Shown one piece after another: positions 44,661 to 53,285 of a stretch of DNA of 64,000 nucleotides. Position numbers and translations under genes: made by a program. The stretch is taken from contig CAYXED010000002.1 of assembly GCA_964463965.1 (NCBI GenBank), positions 1-64,000 on the forward strand. The letters run 5' to 3'. The notes beneath the pieces were generated by a model. That model was not told the origin of the DNA and searched no databases. It worked only from the letters and a program-made list of their open reading frames with translations. Every line of letters begins with the position of its first letter. Positions within the stretch are counted from its first letter, which is position 1. The stretch is from UBA2166 sp964463965. GTDB taxonomy: Bacteria > Nitrospirota > Nitrospiria > Nitrospirales > UBA2166.

Positions 44661-45918
44661 TATCTTTGACTCGCCGTACATTGGCCCCAAGTTTAGTGAG
44701 TTTTTTTTCAATATTTTCGTACCCACGATCGACGTGGTATATCCTTGAAAGTACAGTTTCACCTTCGGCGGCAAGACCTGCAAGAATGAGTGCTGCTCCA
44801 CCACGAAGATCTGAGGCCATTACGGGTGCACCGCTAAGTTTTCCTACACCTGTAATTCTGGCCTGATTGCCTTGCGTGACAATGTTAGACCCCATGCGGA
44901 GAAGTTCAAAAACGTGTGTGAGGCGATTCTCGAAAACTTTTTCTGTGACAAGGCTTTTTCCATTTGCAAGTGATAAGAGAGAGACCATTTGAGCTTGGAG
45001 GTCTGTAGGAAACCCTGGGCAGGGGCCTGTGGTTATATCAGTAGCAAGTGCGCGTTGGCTCATTTTTATGCGGATGCTTTCTTTTTTCGTCACAATTTCT
45101 GCACCGATTGAGTGAAGAGTTACACAGAGACTATCAAGTAGTTTTGGAGATGATAAAAAAACTGTTACGTCTCCACGGGTTATGGCCCCAGCGACTAAAT
45201 ATGTGCCAGCCTCAATTCTGTCTGCCATGATTGTATGGTGATGCTCTCCGTCCTTTAGGCCCTCAACTCCTTCGATAGTGATAGTTTTGGTACCACAACC
45301 TTGAATGCGGGCTCCCCGGCTAACCAAAAAATTTGCGAGGTCCGTGACCTCAGGTTCCCGTGCAGCGTTATCAATCACCGTTGTCCCCTTGGCAAGTACC
45401 GCGGCCATCATAAGATTTTCTGTCCCAGTGACTGAAGATGGCTCCATTAGAATGCGGGCACCACGCAGGCGATTTGCCTTCACGTGGATGTTTCCATGTT
45501 TTATGCAAACACTAGCCCCCAAAGCACGCAAACCGTCGATGTGCAGATTAACCGGACGGCTTCCAATTGCGCAACCTCCTGGGAGTGGAACCATGGCTTC
45601 GCCCCAACGTGCAACCAATGGACCAAGAGCTAGGATTGAGGCTCTCATGGTGCTGACTAGAGAATAGGGAGCTTCTGGATTTTTAAGAGTTTTGGTTTGG
45701 ATGAATAGTCTTCGCCCTTCCCATGACATTTCTGCTCCAAAAACACCAAGGAGTGTACACATTGTTTTTACATCTACTACATGAGGTACATTATCAATAA
45801 AGCATGGGTTAGGACTTAGGAGAGACGAAACGAGAATGGGTAGTGTGGAGTTTTTTGCCCCACTTGCCTCAATTTCTCCAGAGAGGCGGCAGCCGCCCTC
45901 AATAATTAATTTGTCCAT
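44650..45918 (-). CDS. murA: UDP-N-acetylglucosamine 1-carboxyvinyltransferase
   Basis: A 422-residue enzyme for the first committed step of peptidoglycan synthesis, adding enolpyruvate to UDP-GlcNAc. The N-terminal KLIIEGGCRLSGEIEASGAKNS and the catalytic loop PLPGGCAIGSRP are present; Cys116 is the cysteine that fosfomycin attacks, so no intrinsic target-site resistance is predicted from this residue. The ATG at 45918 has GAGG six bases upstream. It overlaps hisG, an arrangement found in several deep bacterial lineages. A 186-base gap separates it from prfA. Confidence 0.95.
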   Translation of the reverse strand: MDKLIIEGGCRLSGEIEASGAKNSTLPILVSSLLSPNPCFIDNVPHVVDVKTMCTLLGVFGAEMSWEGRRLFIQTKTLKNPEAPYSLVSTMRASILALGPLVARWGEAMVPLPGGCAIGSRPVNLHIDGLRALGASVCIKHGNIHVKANRLRGARILMEPSSVTGTENLMMAAVLAKGTTVIDNAAREPEVTDLANFLVSRGARIQGCGTKTITIEGVEGLKDGEHHHTIMADRIEAGTYLVAGAITRGDVTVFLSSPKLLDSLCVTLHSIGAEIVTKKESIRIKMSQRALATDITTGPCPGFPTDLQAQMVSLLSLANGKSLVTEKVFENRLTHVFELLRMGSNIVTQGNQARITGVGKLSGAPVMASDLRGGAALILAGLAAEGETVLSRIYHVDRGYENIEKKLTKLGANVRRVKDNDA

Positions 45919-46104
45919 CGATTTCCTCAATAATTTTGCTTTACATCATGATACCGGATGGGAAGGGGATGTGCTATGAGAGAATCGAAGAATGACCTTA
46001 AGTATTTGTTTTAAAACTTCTAATACTTAGCGTATCTAAGTGGATTTTTCATGATAGCTGATCGCCACAGGGGGTCTAGGCGATAAATTAGTAACTAGAC
46101 AAGG
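45919..46104. other. Spacer between prfA and murA with two inverted repeats
   Basis: No gene is visible. Two inverted repeats stand out: TAAGTATT (45999-46006) with AATACTTA (46022-46029), and ATCGCC (46061-46066) with GGCGAT (46079-46084). Neither is followed by a T tract on the minus strand. In related operons this position is often filled by prmC. Confidence 0.4.
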
Positions 46105-47184
46105 TTACATTGCAGCGAGGTTTGATGCTGCTAGTGCATCAATAAGTTCGTCTATGTCGCCCTGAAGAGCTCGATCAAGGGTATGAAGGGAAAGTGCAAT
46201 ACGATGGTCTGTAATGCGGTTTTGAGGAAAATTGTATGTTCTGACCTTCTCGCTTCGTTCGCCGCTACCAACCTGTGCACGACGGTTTTGTGCAATATCC
46301 CCATCTTGTTTAACACGTTCAATCTCAACAAGGCGAGATCTTAAAACGCGCATCGCTGTCTGCTTATTTTTAAGCTGAGAGCGCTCATCTTGGCAGCTAA
46401 CGACAAGGCCAGTTGGTATGTGTGTAATTCTAACAGCTGAGTATGTGGTGTTGACGCCTTGTCCTCCTGGGCCGGAAGAGCAGAAAGTGTCGATTCGGAG
46501 ATCTTTTTGATCCACTTGAACATCTACGTCCTCAGCTTCAGCAAGGACTGCTACGGTAACAGTAGAAGTATGAAGACGTCCGCTTGTTTCTGTAACTGGA
46601 ACACGTTGGACACGATGGACTCCACGCTCAAACTTGAATCGACTATATGCACCTCTACCTTCAACGAGGACGGTGGCCTCCTTAATTCCTCCGAGGTCAT
46701 TGTGATTTGCGGCGATGATTTCAGTCTTCCAGCCATGTTTTTCACTATAGCGAGAGTACATCCGGACTATTTCTGAGGCAAATAAAGCTGCCTCAAGACC
46801 ACCAGTTCCCGCTCTTACCTCAACGAATATATTTTTCTCATCGTTAGGGTCTTTGGGTTTAAGTATTTCTGTCGCGTGGGTATCAAGAATTGAGCGCCGT
46901 ACATTAAGCTCTTTCAATTCCTCTTCTGCAAGAAGGCGCATTTCTTCATCTATTCCTGAACTACCAATTAGTTCCTCAACTTGTGTAATTTGTGTAAGTA
47001 TAGCGTGATATTGACCACACAAATCTGCGGCTTCGGCAAGTTGCCGCCGCTCCTTGTTAATTTTCTGAACTTGATCTTGTTTAGATAGAATTGAAGGGTC
47101 TGCGAGCAGAAGGTTCAGCTCTTCATAGCGAGAAGAGGCCGCTTCTAGACGACTTAAGAGAAAAGCCTCCTTTACCTCTGTCAT
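46105..47184 (-). CDS. prfA: Peptide chain release factor 1
   Basis: A 359-residue class I release factor. The stop-codon recognition tripeptide is PVT at residues 196-198 (the PxT type that reads UAG and UAA, not the SPF of RF2), and the peptidyl-tRNA hydrolysis loop is SSGPGGQGVNTT with GGQ at 240-242. The coiled-coil N-terminal domain is complete. The ATG at 47184 is preceded by an in-frame GTG. It lies 27 bases after rpmE in a rho-rpmE-prfA series. The usual partner prmC, which methylates the GGQ glutamine, does not follow. Confidence 0.95.
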   Translation of the reverse strand: MTEVKEAFLLSRLEAASSRYEELNLLLADPSILSKQDQVQKINKERRQLAEAADLCGQYHAILTQITQVEELIGSSGIDEEMRLLAEEELKELNVRRSILDTHATEILKPKDPNDEKNIFVEVRAGTGGLEAALFASEIVRMYSRYSEKHGWKTEIIAANHNDLGGIKEATVLVEGRGAYSRFKFERGVHRVQRVPVTETSGRLHTSTVTVAVLAEAEDVDVQVDQKDLRIDTFCSSGPGGQGVNTTYSAVRITHIPTGLVVSCQDERSQLKNKQTAMRVLRSRLVEIERVKQDGDIAQNRRAQVGSGERSEKVRTYNFPQNRITDHRIALSLHTLDRALQGDIDELIDALAASNLAAM

Positions 47185-47211
47185 CACAGGCCCCGAATTT
47201 GAGGGAAAAAA

Positions 47212-47439
47212 TTATTTTGATTTGGAAGATGTGGCTGGAGCCTTCCGTTCGTATTTTTTTCGAAATTTCTCAACGCGACCCTCCGTGTCAATAATTTTTT
47301 GGGTTCCAGTAAAAAATGGGTGACATTGAGAACATACTTCAACTCGTAAGTCTCCACCTGTGGATCGAGTTTGAATTACGGCACCACACGGACACGAAAA
47401 GGTTGCTTCTTTATATTCTGGATGAATTCCTTTTTTCAT
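47212..47439 (-). CDS. rpmE: 50S ribosomal protein L31
   Basis: A 75-residue ribosomal protein of the zinc-binding type: Cys16 and Cys18 (CPCG) and Cys36 and Cys39 (CSQCHPF). The start MKKGIHPEY and the segment HPFFTGTQKIIDTEGRVEKF are diagnostic. A short basic, alanine and lysine-rich tail extends the C-terminus. It stands 26 bases after rho. Confidence 0.95.
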   Translation of the reverse strand: MKKGIHPEYKEATFSCPCGAVIQTRSTGGDLRVEVCSQCHPFFTGTQKIIDTEGRVEKFRKKYERKAPATSSKSK

Positions 47440-47465
47440 AATAGTTCTCCGGCTCTAAGTGTTGA

Positions 47466-48785
47466 TTAGCGGTTCATCGATTCCAAAAAATCTTTATTGG
47501 TCTTTGTGCCTTGTAGTTTATCAAGAAGAAACTCGAGGCTTTCCACTGTTCCAAGAGGGTGCAGAACCTTTCTTAAGATCCACATCTTGTTAAGTTTGTC
47601 TTTTTCTACAAGTAACTCTTCTTTTCGAGTACCTGACTGGTTTATGTCAATTGATGGGAAAATTCGTTTATCAGCTAGTCGACGATCAAGATGAACCTCC
47701 ATGTTTCCAGTTCCTTTAAACTCTTCAAAAATAACGTCATCCATTCTGCTTCCTGTGTCGACAAGCGAAGTTGCTACTATGGTCACGCTGCCGCCTTGTT
47801 CAACGTTGCGGGCTGTTCCAAAAAAACGCTTTGGTCTTTGTAGCGCACTTGCATCAAGTCCGCCAGAGAGGACACGGCCACTAGAGGGAGCAATCGTGTT
47901 ATATGCTCGGGCAAGCCGCGTTAAACTGTCAAGCAAAATTACAACGTCTCGCTTGTGTTCTACTAGGCGCTTTGCTTTCTCTAGTACCATCTCAGCAACC
48001 TGTGTGTGGCGTTGTGCAGGCTCATCAAAAGTTGAACTAACCACTTCCGCATTAACCTGCCGTTGCCAATCTGTTACTTCCTCTGGCCTTTCGTCTATCA
48101 GCAGAACAATTAATACTACGTCGGGGTGATTTTTCAGTATTGATCGAGCAATTGCTTGTAGCAACATTGTTTTTCCAGTTCTCGGGGCAGCAACAATTAA
48201 TCCACGCTGGCCTTTACCTATTGGTGAGGTCAAGTCAAGCATCCGCGTATTGTAATCTTCAGCATCATGTTCCAATTGAATTCGTTCTTCAGGATATAAC
48301 GGGGTCAAGTTGTCAAATAGAATTTTATCTCTAGCAACATCTGGTTCGTCGTAATTAATCTTCTCAACTTTTAGGAGGGCAAAATAGCGTTCGCTTTCCT
48401 TTGGAGGGCGAACCTGCCCGGATATTGTATCTCCTGTGCGCAAATTGAAACGTCGAATTTGAGATGGAGAAATGTAAATATCGTCAGGTCCCGGAAGGTA
48501 GTTTGAGTCGGGAGCGCGAAGAAACCCAAAACCATCCTGAAGCGTTTCAAGGACGCCTCCACCAAAAATTACTCCATTTTTTTCAGTTTGTGCCTGAAGA
48601 ATAGAAAAGAGGAGTTCTTGTTTTCTCAGGCCACCAGCTCCATCAATGTGTAGCTCTTTTGCCACCTCATTGAGCTCCATAATGCTTTTTCGCTTCAAAT
48701 CACCAAGGTGCATAGCTTTTTCTACTCCTCCTAGTTTATTAGACTGACGAGAACGTGCTGGTTTTTCTACTGTTGATGTGTCCAT
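47466..48785 (-). CDS. rho: Transcription termination factor Rho
   Basis: A 439-residue hexameric RNA helicase that ends transcription. The N-terminal helical region (MELNEVAKELHIDGAGGLRKQEL) is followed by the RNA-binding cold-shock-like domain (GFGFLRAPDSNYLPGPDDIYIS) and the ATPase core. Walker A is APRTGKTM near residue 200, where the usual lysine-alanine pair is arginine-threonine. Later motifs are LLIDERPEEVTD and LDSLTRLARAYN. It is first in rho-rpmE-prfA and has a long untranslated leader, suited to the autoregulation known for rho. Confidence 0.95.
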   Translation of the reverse strand: MDTSTVEKPARSRQSNKLGGVEKAMHLGDLKRKSIMELNEVAKELHIDGAGGLRKQELLFSILQAQTEKNGVIFGGGVLETLQDGFGFLRAPDSNYLPGPDDIYISPSQIRRFNLRTGDTISGQVRPPKESERYFALLKVEKINYDEPDVARDKILFDNLTPLYPEERIQLEHDAEDYNTRMLDLTSPIGKGQRGLIVAAPRTGKTMLLQAIARSILKNHPDVVLIVLLIDERPEEVTDWQRQVNAEVVSSTFDEPAQRHTQVAEMVLEKAKRLVEHKRDVVILLDSLTRLARAYNTIAPSSGRVLSGGLDASALQRPKRFFGTARNVEQGGSVTIVATSLVDTGSRMDDVIFEEFKGTGNMEVHLDRRLADKRIFPSIDINQSGTRKEELLVEKDKLNKMWILRKVLHPLGTVESLEFLLDKLQGTKTNKDFLESMNR

Positions 48786-48992
48786 TGTGAGGTATCTTTA
48801 AGCCAAAAATTAGGGGTGCATCACTATCGTGGTTGCTCGTTATAAGATGTCAATTGAAAAATCAAACGTCGTGTAAGTCCCCCGACGAAAAGTCTTTGAA
48901 GGTTTCCAATGGGGATCTTGTTTTGAGGGTTTCTCCGGAAAGCGTATAAGGTTGAAGCAGATCGAGTGATCCGCACTAGGTTGACTGGCCCC

Positions 48993-49022
48993 ATCGTATC
49001 GAAAGAAAGTCCGTTGTGTCAA
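48993..49022 (-). promoter_or_regulatory. Candidate promoter of rho with about 200-base leader
   Basis: On the minus strand a perfect TTGACA (49022-49017), 18 bases, then TACGAT (48998-48993), four of six matches. A second TTGACA lies nearer the gene at 48853-48848 but has only a poor -10 at a 19-base spacing (GATAGT). Between them and rho I see no reading frame that looks real. Confidence 0.33.
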
Positions 49023-49054
49023 TAGGCATGTATGCCTTTGGATTATTTGCATGC

Positions 49055-49588
49055 TTATGGTTTCAGTTTATTAGCAAATTCATTTTTAAGCTTTTTCATC
49101 TTTGGCTCAATAACTGCGAGGCAATATGGTTGCTGAAAATTCAGTGCGTAGTAGTTTTGATGGTAGCTTTCGGCTGGGTAAAAATTAGTAAATTTTGTAA
49201 TTTCAGTTACAATTGGGTTTGCCCACAATCCTGATGTTTCAGTGATTTTACGAGAAACTATTGCGAGGTTTTTTTGAGTATCGTTGTGGTAAAAAATAGC
49301 TGAACGGTAAGCAGTGCCTATGTCGTGACCCTGCCGATTCAGGGTTGTAGGGTCATGTGTTTTCCAGAATACACAAAGTATATCTTCGAAGGTGATAACG
49401 TCAGGTTCAAAAGTTAATTGGATAACTTCAGCATGTCCGGTGGTTCCAGTGCATACATCTTGGTAGGTAGGATGCTCAAAATGCCCCCCTGCATAGCCGG
49501 AAACAACCTTATCTATACCCCGAAGTTTTTTAAACACAGCTTCAACGCACCAGAAGCAGCCAGCCCCTAAGGTTGCAACTTCACTCAT
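49055..49588 (-). CDS. msrA: Peptide methionine sulfoxide reductase A
   Basis: A 177-residue repair enzyme that reduces S-methionine sulfoxide in proteins. The active site is GAGCFWC with Cys11 as nucleophile, and VSGYAGGHFEHPTYQDVCTGTTGHAEVIQ is the strongly conserved segment that follows. HDPTTLNRQGHDIGTAYRS is also typical. No MsrB domain is fused. There is no signal peptide, so it acts in the cytoplasm. It ends just upstream of the rho promoter region. Confidence 0.95.
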   Translation of the reverse strand: MSEVATLGAGCFWCVEAVFKKLRGIDKVVSGYAGGHFEHPTYQDVCTGTTGHAEVIQLTFEPDVITFEDILCVFWKTHDPTTLNRQGHDIGTAYRSAIFYHNDTQKNLAIVSRKITETSGLWANPIVTEITKFTNFYPAESYHQNYYALNFQQPYCLAVIEPKMKKLKNEFANKLKP

Positions 49589-49630
49589 ATAGTTTTTATC
49601 CCCGTAAGTATGATGTGCCTATTTTTAGCT

Positions 49631-51169
49631 TTATTTGTGAGAAGTTCGTTTGCCGAGGCTTAGCAAAATAGAAAATAAAACTGTGCAGCCTAAGGCTAGG
49701 CCAACCCATGAATTCCACCAACCTAGACCTACTCCTAGTTCTCCAATAACAATGCTAATTATTCCAACTAATAGTGCATAAGGAAGCTGGGTGCGAACGT
49801 GATCAGCGAGTACACAGTCTGTTGCCATAGAGCTCAATATAGTTGTATCAGAAATTGGGGAACAATGATCACCAAACACTGATCCTGCTAATACTGATGC
49901 AATAGCCTCAATTAAGGCAGCTTCTCCCCCGATTGAATAAGTTAATGGAATTACAAGGGGAAACATTATTCCCATGGTTCCCCACGATGACCCTGTTGCA
50001 AAACTTGCGACGCCGGAAACTATAAAAACCATAGTTGGTATAAGTACTGGAGGAACGATGCCTACAGTGTTTGCCAAATATTGTGCGGTCCCAAGTTCAT
50101 AACAGATATCACTAATTGTCCATGCGAGAATGAGTACAATAAGTGCTGGGAGTACAAGTTTCATCCCATTGAACAGGGCCGCAATTACTTCACCTATCGT
50201 AAGGAGCCGCCTTAGCACAGTCAATATAATTGACGAGAAGCACCCAAGTATAGCTGACCATAGTAATACATAAGCTGCGCGTGATTCCCCAAATATTTCC
50301 CAAATATTATGGGCTTCAGCGGAACTATGGTTTTCTAATTGAGTGAGGCCATCGATATACATTCCAAATATGATTGTAAAAATAGTCAGTACGATAGGAA
50401 TGAGGGCATCATACCAGTGTCCAAGGTATTGTGAATCATCCTGTGTATAGCTGAAAACTTTTTTTTGTTTATTTCTCGCTGTACGTTCTGCCCTAAGCAT
50501 TGGCCCAAAGTCTCGTTCGCTTAACGCGATCATTAACACAAACATCAGCATAAGAATTGGATAGTAGCGATATTGTATGGATTCAATGACGGCTTGAAAT
50601 GGGTTTTTTGTAATACCTAAACGAGTGAACTCATTCGCAACAAATGAGACTTCTGCTGCTATCCACGATGAGATTATTGCCAAACTTGCAATTGGGGCGG
50701 CTGTGGAGTCAACTAAAAATGCAAGTTTTTCTCTACTCACTCCTAGGCGATCCGTTGTACGTTTCAGTGTCGATCCAAGAATTAGAGAGTTTGCGTAGTC
50801 GTCGATAAAGATTATCATTCCTAGTAGCCAGGTACTGATCTGGGCACGTTTTGCTGTTGATGCGATACGCCCAATGATTATAGCGAGGTTGCTAAGACTA
50901 CCTGATGACGTTGCAATTGTGATCATGCCAGAAAGAAGCAGGCAGAATAGCAGGATAAAAATCCGTGTTTCATCTCCAATTGCGTTTAGAATATAGGTGT
51001 CAAAGAAACGCTGAAGAGCTAAAAATGGAAGAAAGTCATAAATGATAAAAACTCCAACATAGACAGCAAGAAGGAGTGAAACAATTGCGTTTCGTAGTGC
51101 GATTGCTAGTACAATCGCAACAAGTGGAGGCACAATTGATAGCAAAGTGCCGTCTGTTGCCTGCTCCAT
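49631..51169 (-). CDS. NhaC-family Na+/H+ antiporter
   Basis: A 512-residue membrane protein with about 12 hydrophobic segments and the two repeated halves of the NhaC family. Typical segments are IIFIDDYANSLILGSTLKRTTDRLGVSREKLAFLVDSTAAPIA (near residue 120-160), SSWGTMGIMFPLVIPL and GSVFGDHCSPISDTTILSS, the latter two lining the ion path. It probably expels sodium in exchange for protons; some members carry lactate/malate or amino acids instead. A sodium cycle would fit the TRAP transporter in this window. It stands alone, with msrA downstream on the same strand. Confidence 0.88.
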   Translation of the reverse strand: MEQATDGTLLSIVPPLVAIVLAIALRNAIVSLLLAVYVGVFIIYDFLPFLALQRFFDTYILNAIGDETRIFILLFCLLLSGMITIATSSGSLSNLAIIIGRIASTAKRAQISTWLLGMIIFIDDYANSLILGSTLKRTTDRLGVSREKLAFLVDSTAAPIASLAIISSWIAAEVSFVANEFTRLGITKNPFQAVIESIQYRYYPILMLMFVLMIALSERDFGPMLRAERTARNKQKKVFSYTQDDSQYLGHWYDALIPIVLTIFTIIFGMYIDGLTQLENHSSAEAHNIWEIFGESRAAYVLLWSAILGCFSSIILTVLRRLLTIGEVIAALFNGMKLVLPALIVLILAWTISDICYELGTAQYLANTVGIVPPVLIPTMVFIVSGVASFATGSSWGTMGIMFPLVIPLTYSIGGEAALIEAIASVLAGSVFGDHCSPISDTTILSSMATDCVLADHVRTQLPYALLVGIISIVIGELGVGLGWWNSWVGLALGCTVLFSILLSLGKRTSHK

Positions 51170-51255
51170 AAATTGCCAAGCGTCTAAGGGAGGTGCACAG
51201 TTAGAATATCAAAAAATGGTTGACTCACTTGTGAGTACTACTTTGGGCAAAGCTG

Positions 51256-51537
51256 TTATTCAGCTCGGTTGGTAATTTCGATTAAGTGATAACCAAATTG
51301 GGTTTTAACGGGACCATGTACCTTGTTTATTTCAGCGGTAAATACAACATCATCAAACTCTTTAACCATTTGTCCAGGAGTAAACTCGCCCAAATCCCCT
51401 CCTTGCTCCTTTGATGGGCACTGAGAATACTCCTTAGCCACTTCAGCAAAGTCAGCTCCATCCTCAATTTTTGTTTTCAAGTGAGTGCATGCTTCTTGTG
51501 TCGGTACGAGAATATGGCGTGCGCGTGCTTTTGCCAT
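51256..51537 (-). CDS. ppiC: Peptidyl-prolyl cis-trans isomerase, parvulin type
   Basis: A 93-residue single-domain parvulin, the same length as E. coli PpiC. The fold signatures are ARHILVPT at the start, GADFAEVAKEYSQCPSKEQGGDLGEF in the middle and VKTQFGYHLIEI at the end. There is no signal peptide, so it works in the cytoplasm on proline bonds of folding proteins. AAAGGAG lies seven bases before the ATG. Confidence 0.93.
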   Translation of the reverse strand: MAKARARHILVPTQEACTHLKTKIEDGADFAEVAKEYSQCPSKEQGGDLGEFTPGQMVKEFDDVVFTAEINKVHGPVKTQFGYHLIEITNRAE

Positions 51538-51609
51538 TTCAATGCTCCTTTCATGTTTAGTTAATGTACTCAGATTTTTGTATTTAAAAATTTCTGCCTT
51601 TTTGTGGCT

Positions 51610-51650
51610 TGGCGAGTGTTGATCATGACATGTTTTTTAATCAATCGCCA
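51610..51650. repeat. Interrupted inverted repeat between crcB and ppiC
   Basis: TGGCGA, a GTG bulge, TTGAT, a 16-base loop with six consecutive T, then ATCAA and TCGCCA. Eleven pairs can form in RNA of either strand, with a three-base bulge on one side only. It lies in the 144-base gap after the crcB stop, so it may end the crcB transcript or lie in the ppiC leader. Confidence 0.4.
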
Positions 51651-51681
51651 CCTTCTGCATTACGGCTGTATTTAGCTGCAT

Positions 51682-52074
51682 TTAAAGGTGTTGCGCTGTA
51701 AAATATCCGACCCATGCAGCCATCAGTCCAAATAGCATTTGGGCAATTACATTAGCAGTAGCTCGGGCAAAGTCGGAAGTTTGCAGCAAGGCTAACGTTT
51801 CATAAGCAAATGCTGAAAAAGTTGTAAATCCACCTAAAACTCCAACAAGAAAAAACAAGCGTCCTGAAGGTGTCAGTATCTGGCGAAGTTCCAACATTCC
51901 ACCGATGAAGCCAATCGCCAGGCACCCGATGACATTGACAGCAAGTGTGCCATATGGAAATACGGTAAGGGGGAAGGTACGTTCAATAAAAGTGTTTACA
52001 GCAAATCTTCCCGCAGACCCAATAAACCCTCCAAATCCGACAATGATTATTTGACCCCAATATGATCCCGTCAT
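51682..52074 (-). CDS. crcB: Fluoride ion channel FluC/CrcB
   Basis: A 130-residue membrane protein with four hydrophobic helices, the dual-topology fluoride exporter. Family motifs are GGFIGSAGRFAVN near residue 15, GTLAVNVIGCLAIGFIGG near 43 and GVLGGFTTFSAFAYE near 80, which includes the phenylalanine and threonine residues lining the pore. It begins 23 bases after the SGNH hydrolase. No fluoride riboswitch can be recognised in that short gap. Confidence 0.93.
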   Translation of the reverse strand: MTGSYWGQIIIVGFGGFIGSAGRFAVNTFIERTFPLTVFPYGTLAVNVIGCLAIGFIGGMLELRQILTPSGRLFFLVGVLGGFTTFSAFAYETLALLQTSDFARATANVIAQMLFGLMAAWVGYFTAQHL

Positions 52075-52097
52075 TTTAAAAGTCCCTTGGGAGTGAT

Positions 52098-52727
52098 TTA
52101 CAATAAGAAACTTCTAATTTTTTCAGCAATCACAAGCCCAAGTTTTTTGTGACTTTCCCTGTCAATATGCACTCCGTCTATGCTTGAAACGGCAATTACC
52201 TCATTGGAATCAATATAGTGGCATGAATGCATTTTTGCTATCTCTTTGTACTCTTGTAGTAAGGAAAAAAACTTTTCCTCTGTGTTTGGTAGCAGATGTT
52301 GCACAATTTCAGATGATTGATCAAACTTTGTTGGGCCTATAATTAAAACCTCTTGTGTTTGAAGACCAAAACTTATTTTGTTTAGTTTGGCAAGCTCGAT
52401 AAGCTGTCCCAGTCCCCGTGCCGAATCATATCCTGAAGCATTGTACAGTGGTTGAAGGTCATTCGCGCCTAATGCGATGATGAGAAGATCTAGAGGGTTG
52501 TGGGTTTCAAGAATTGAAGGCAATGCTTTACATCCATTGCGATCAGATCTAAAAGGTTCGTCAAATGAGGTTGTTCGTCCATTCAATCCTTCTTCAATCA
52601 CTCGTATATGTCCAACAAGTTGCTCTTGAAGAATGCCGGTCCAGCGATCTTGGTACGGATAACGCTCACCAGTTTGTGGGGTATATCCCCAAGTATTGGA
52701 ATCACCAAAACATACAACAGTTTTCAT
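52098..52727 (-). CDS. SGNH/GDSL hydrolase, arylesterase/acyltransferase type
   Basis: A 209-residue SGNH-fold enzyme. The nucleophile block is VVCFGDSNTWGYTP, the glycine block VIEEGLNGRTTSFDEP, the asparagine block IIALGANDL and the C-terminal Asp-His block SIDGVHIDRESHKKLG. The arrangement closely resembles the small esterase/acyltransferase of mycobacteria (SmAcT type), including the inserted RWTG segment. It has no signal peptide. Start choice is between ATG at 52727, which gives MKTVVCFGDS, and ATG at 52745; neither has a strong ribosome binding site. The natural substrate is unknown. Confidence 0.85.
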   Translation of the reverse strand: MKTVVCFGDSNTWGYTPQTGERYPYQDRWTGILQEQLVGHIRVIEEGLNGRTTSFDEPFRSDRNGCKALPSILETHNPLDLLIIALGANDLQPLYNASGYDSARGLGQLIELAKLNKISFGLQTQEVLIIGPTKFDQSSEIVQHLLPNTEEKFFSLLQEYKEIAKMHSCHYIDSNEVIAVSSIDGVHIDRESHKKLGLVIAEKIRSFLL

Positions 52728-52867
52728 GTTAAAAACTTTATCCATAGTTCTATGTAAGTGAATAGAGTATATTCTAATAGAACCTCAAGTTTTCAAAGGT
52801 TGATTTGAGAAGCATGTCTCATTACAAGGAGCTTAATTAATGTGATGTGAACGCTGTAAAGCATGAG

Positions 52868-53236
52868 TTAACTGCCAAATGCCCCTCTGATCTGTTCTAT
52901 TCTCTTCCGGTTCACCCCGAGATCACTATAACCAATACGAGCGCCGGATCTCAGGTGAATTGTGCCTGATTTTACGTCCATTAGAAACTCTATGTCATCA
53001 ATAAAACCAAAAAATAGGCTCCTTGCTTCTGCATGCAAATACCATCCAGTTTCTTTAACAATGCGTGTTCGTGGAAGAGCAAGAAGTGAAAACTTCAATA
53101 CGACCCACGCGTCCGCTGGGGAACCAGGGAACCGTATGGGTTTAATATAGTGAGTTGTATCTAGAGATTGGGATGACACACAATTTGGTCGGTTAGTGCA
53201 TGGGCGTAAGGTATAATGTTTCTTTGTTGTTTTCAT
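52868..53236 (-). CDS. DUF1499 family protein
   Basis: A 122-residue protein with the DUF1499 hallmarks: a CTNRPNCVSSQ segment near the N-terminus followed by HYIKPIRF, a middle strand pair, IEFLMDVKSGTIHLRSGARIGYSDLGVNRKRIEQIR at the end. The family is widespread and of unknown function. Most members carry an export signal, whereas this one begins directly with the basic MKTTKKHYTLRP, so it is either cytoplasmic or its N-terminus is shortened. It is divergent from the small membrane protein at 53286. Confidence 0.82.
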   Translation of the reverse strand: MKTTKKHYTLRPCTNRPNCVSSQSLDTTHYIKPIRFPGSPADAWVVLKFSLLALPRTRIVKETGWYLHAEARSLFFGFIDDIEFLMDVKSGTIHLRSGARIGYSDLGVNRKRIEQIRGAFGS

Positions 53237-53285
53237 TCGTAGTCAATACTAATCTGACAATTCAACTTTTGGAGGGATGCTATTG

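Noticed and set aside
49024..49037. AGGCAT-GT-ATGCCT hairpin as msrA terminator
   Set aside because: The loop is only two bases and no T run follows on the msrA strand; it abuts the candidate rho promoter instead.
48840..49052. 70-codon minus-strand frame in the rho leader
   Set aside because: No ribosome binding site and no protein-like features; it covers the putative promoter region of rho.
52075..52097. Fluoride riboswitch ahead of crcB
   Set aside because: Only 23 bases separate crcB from the upstream gene, too short for the element.
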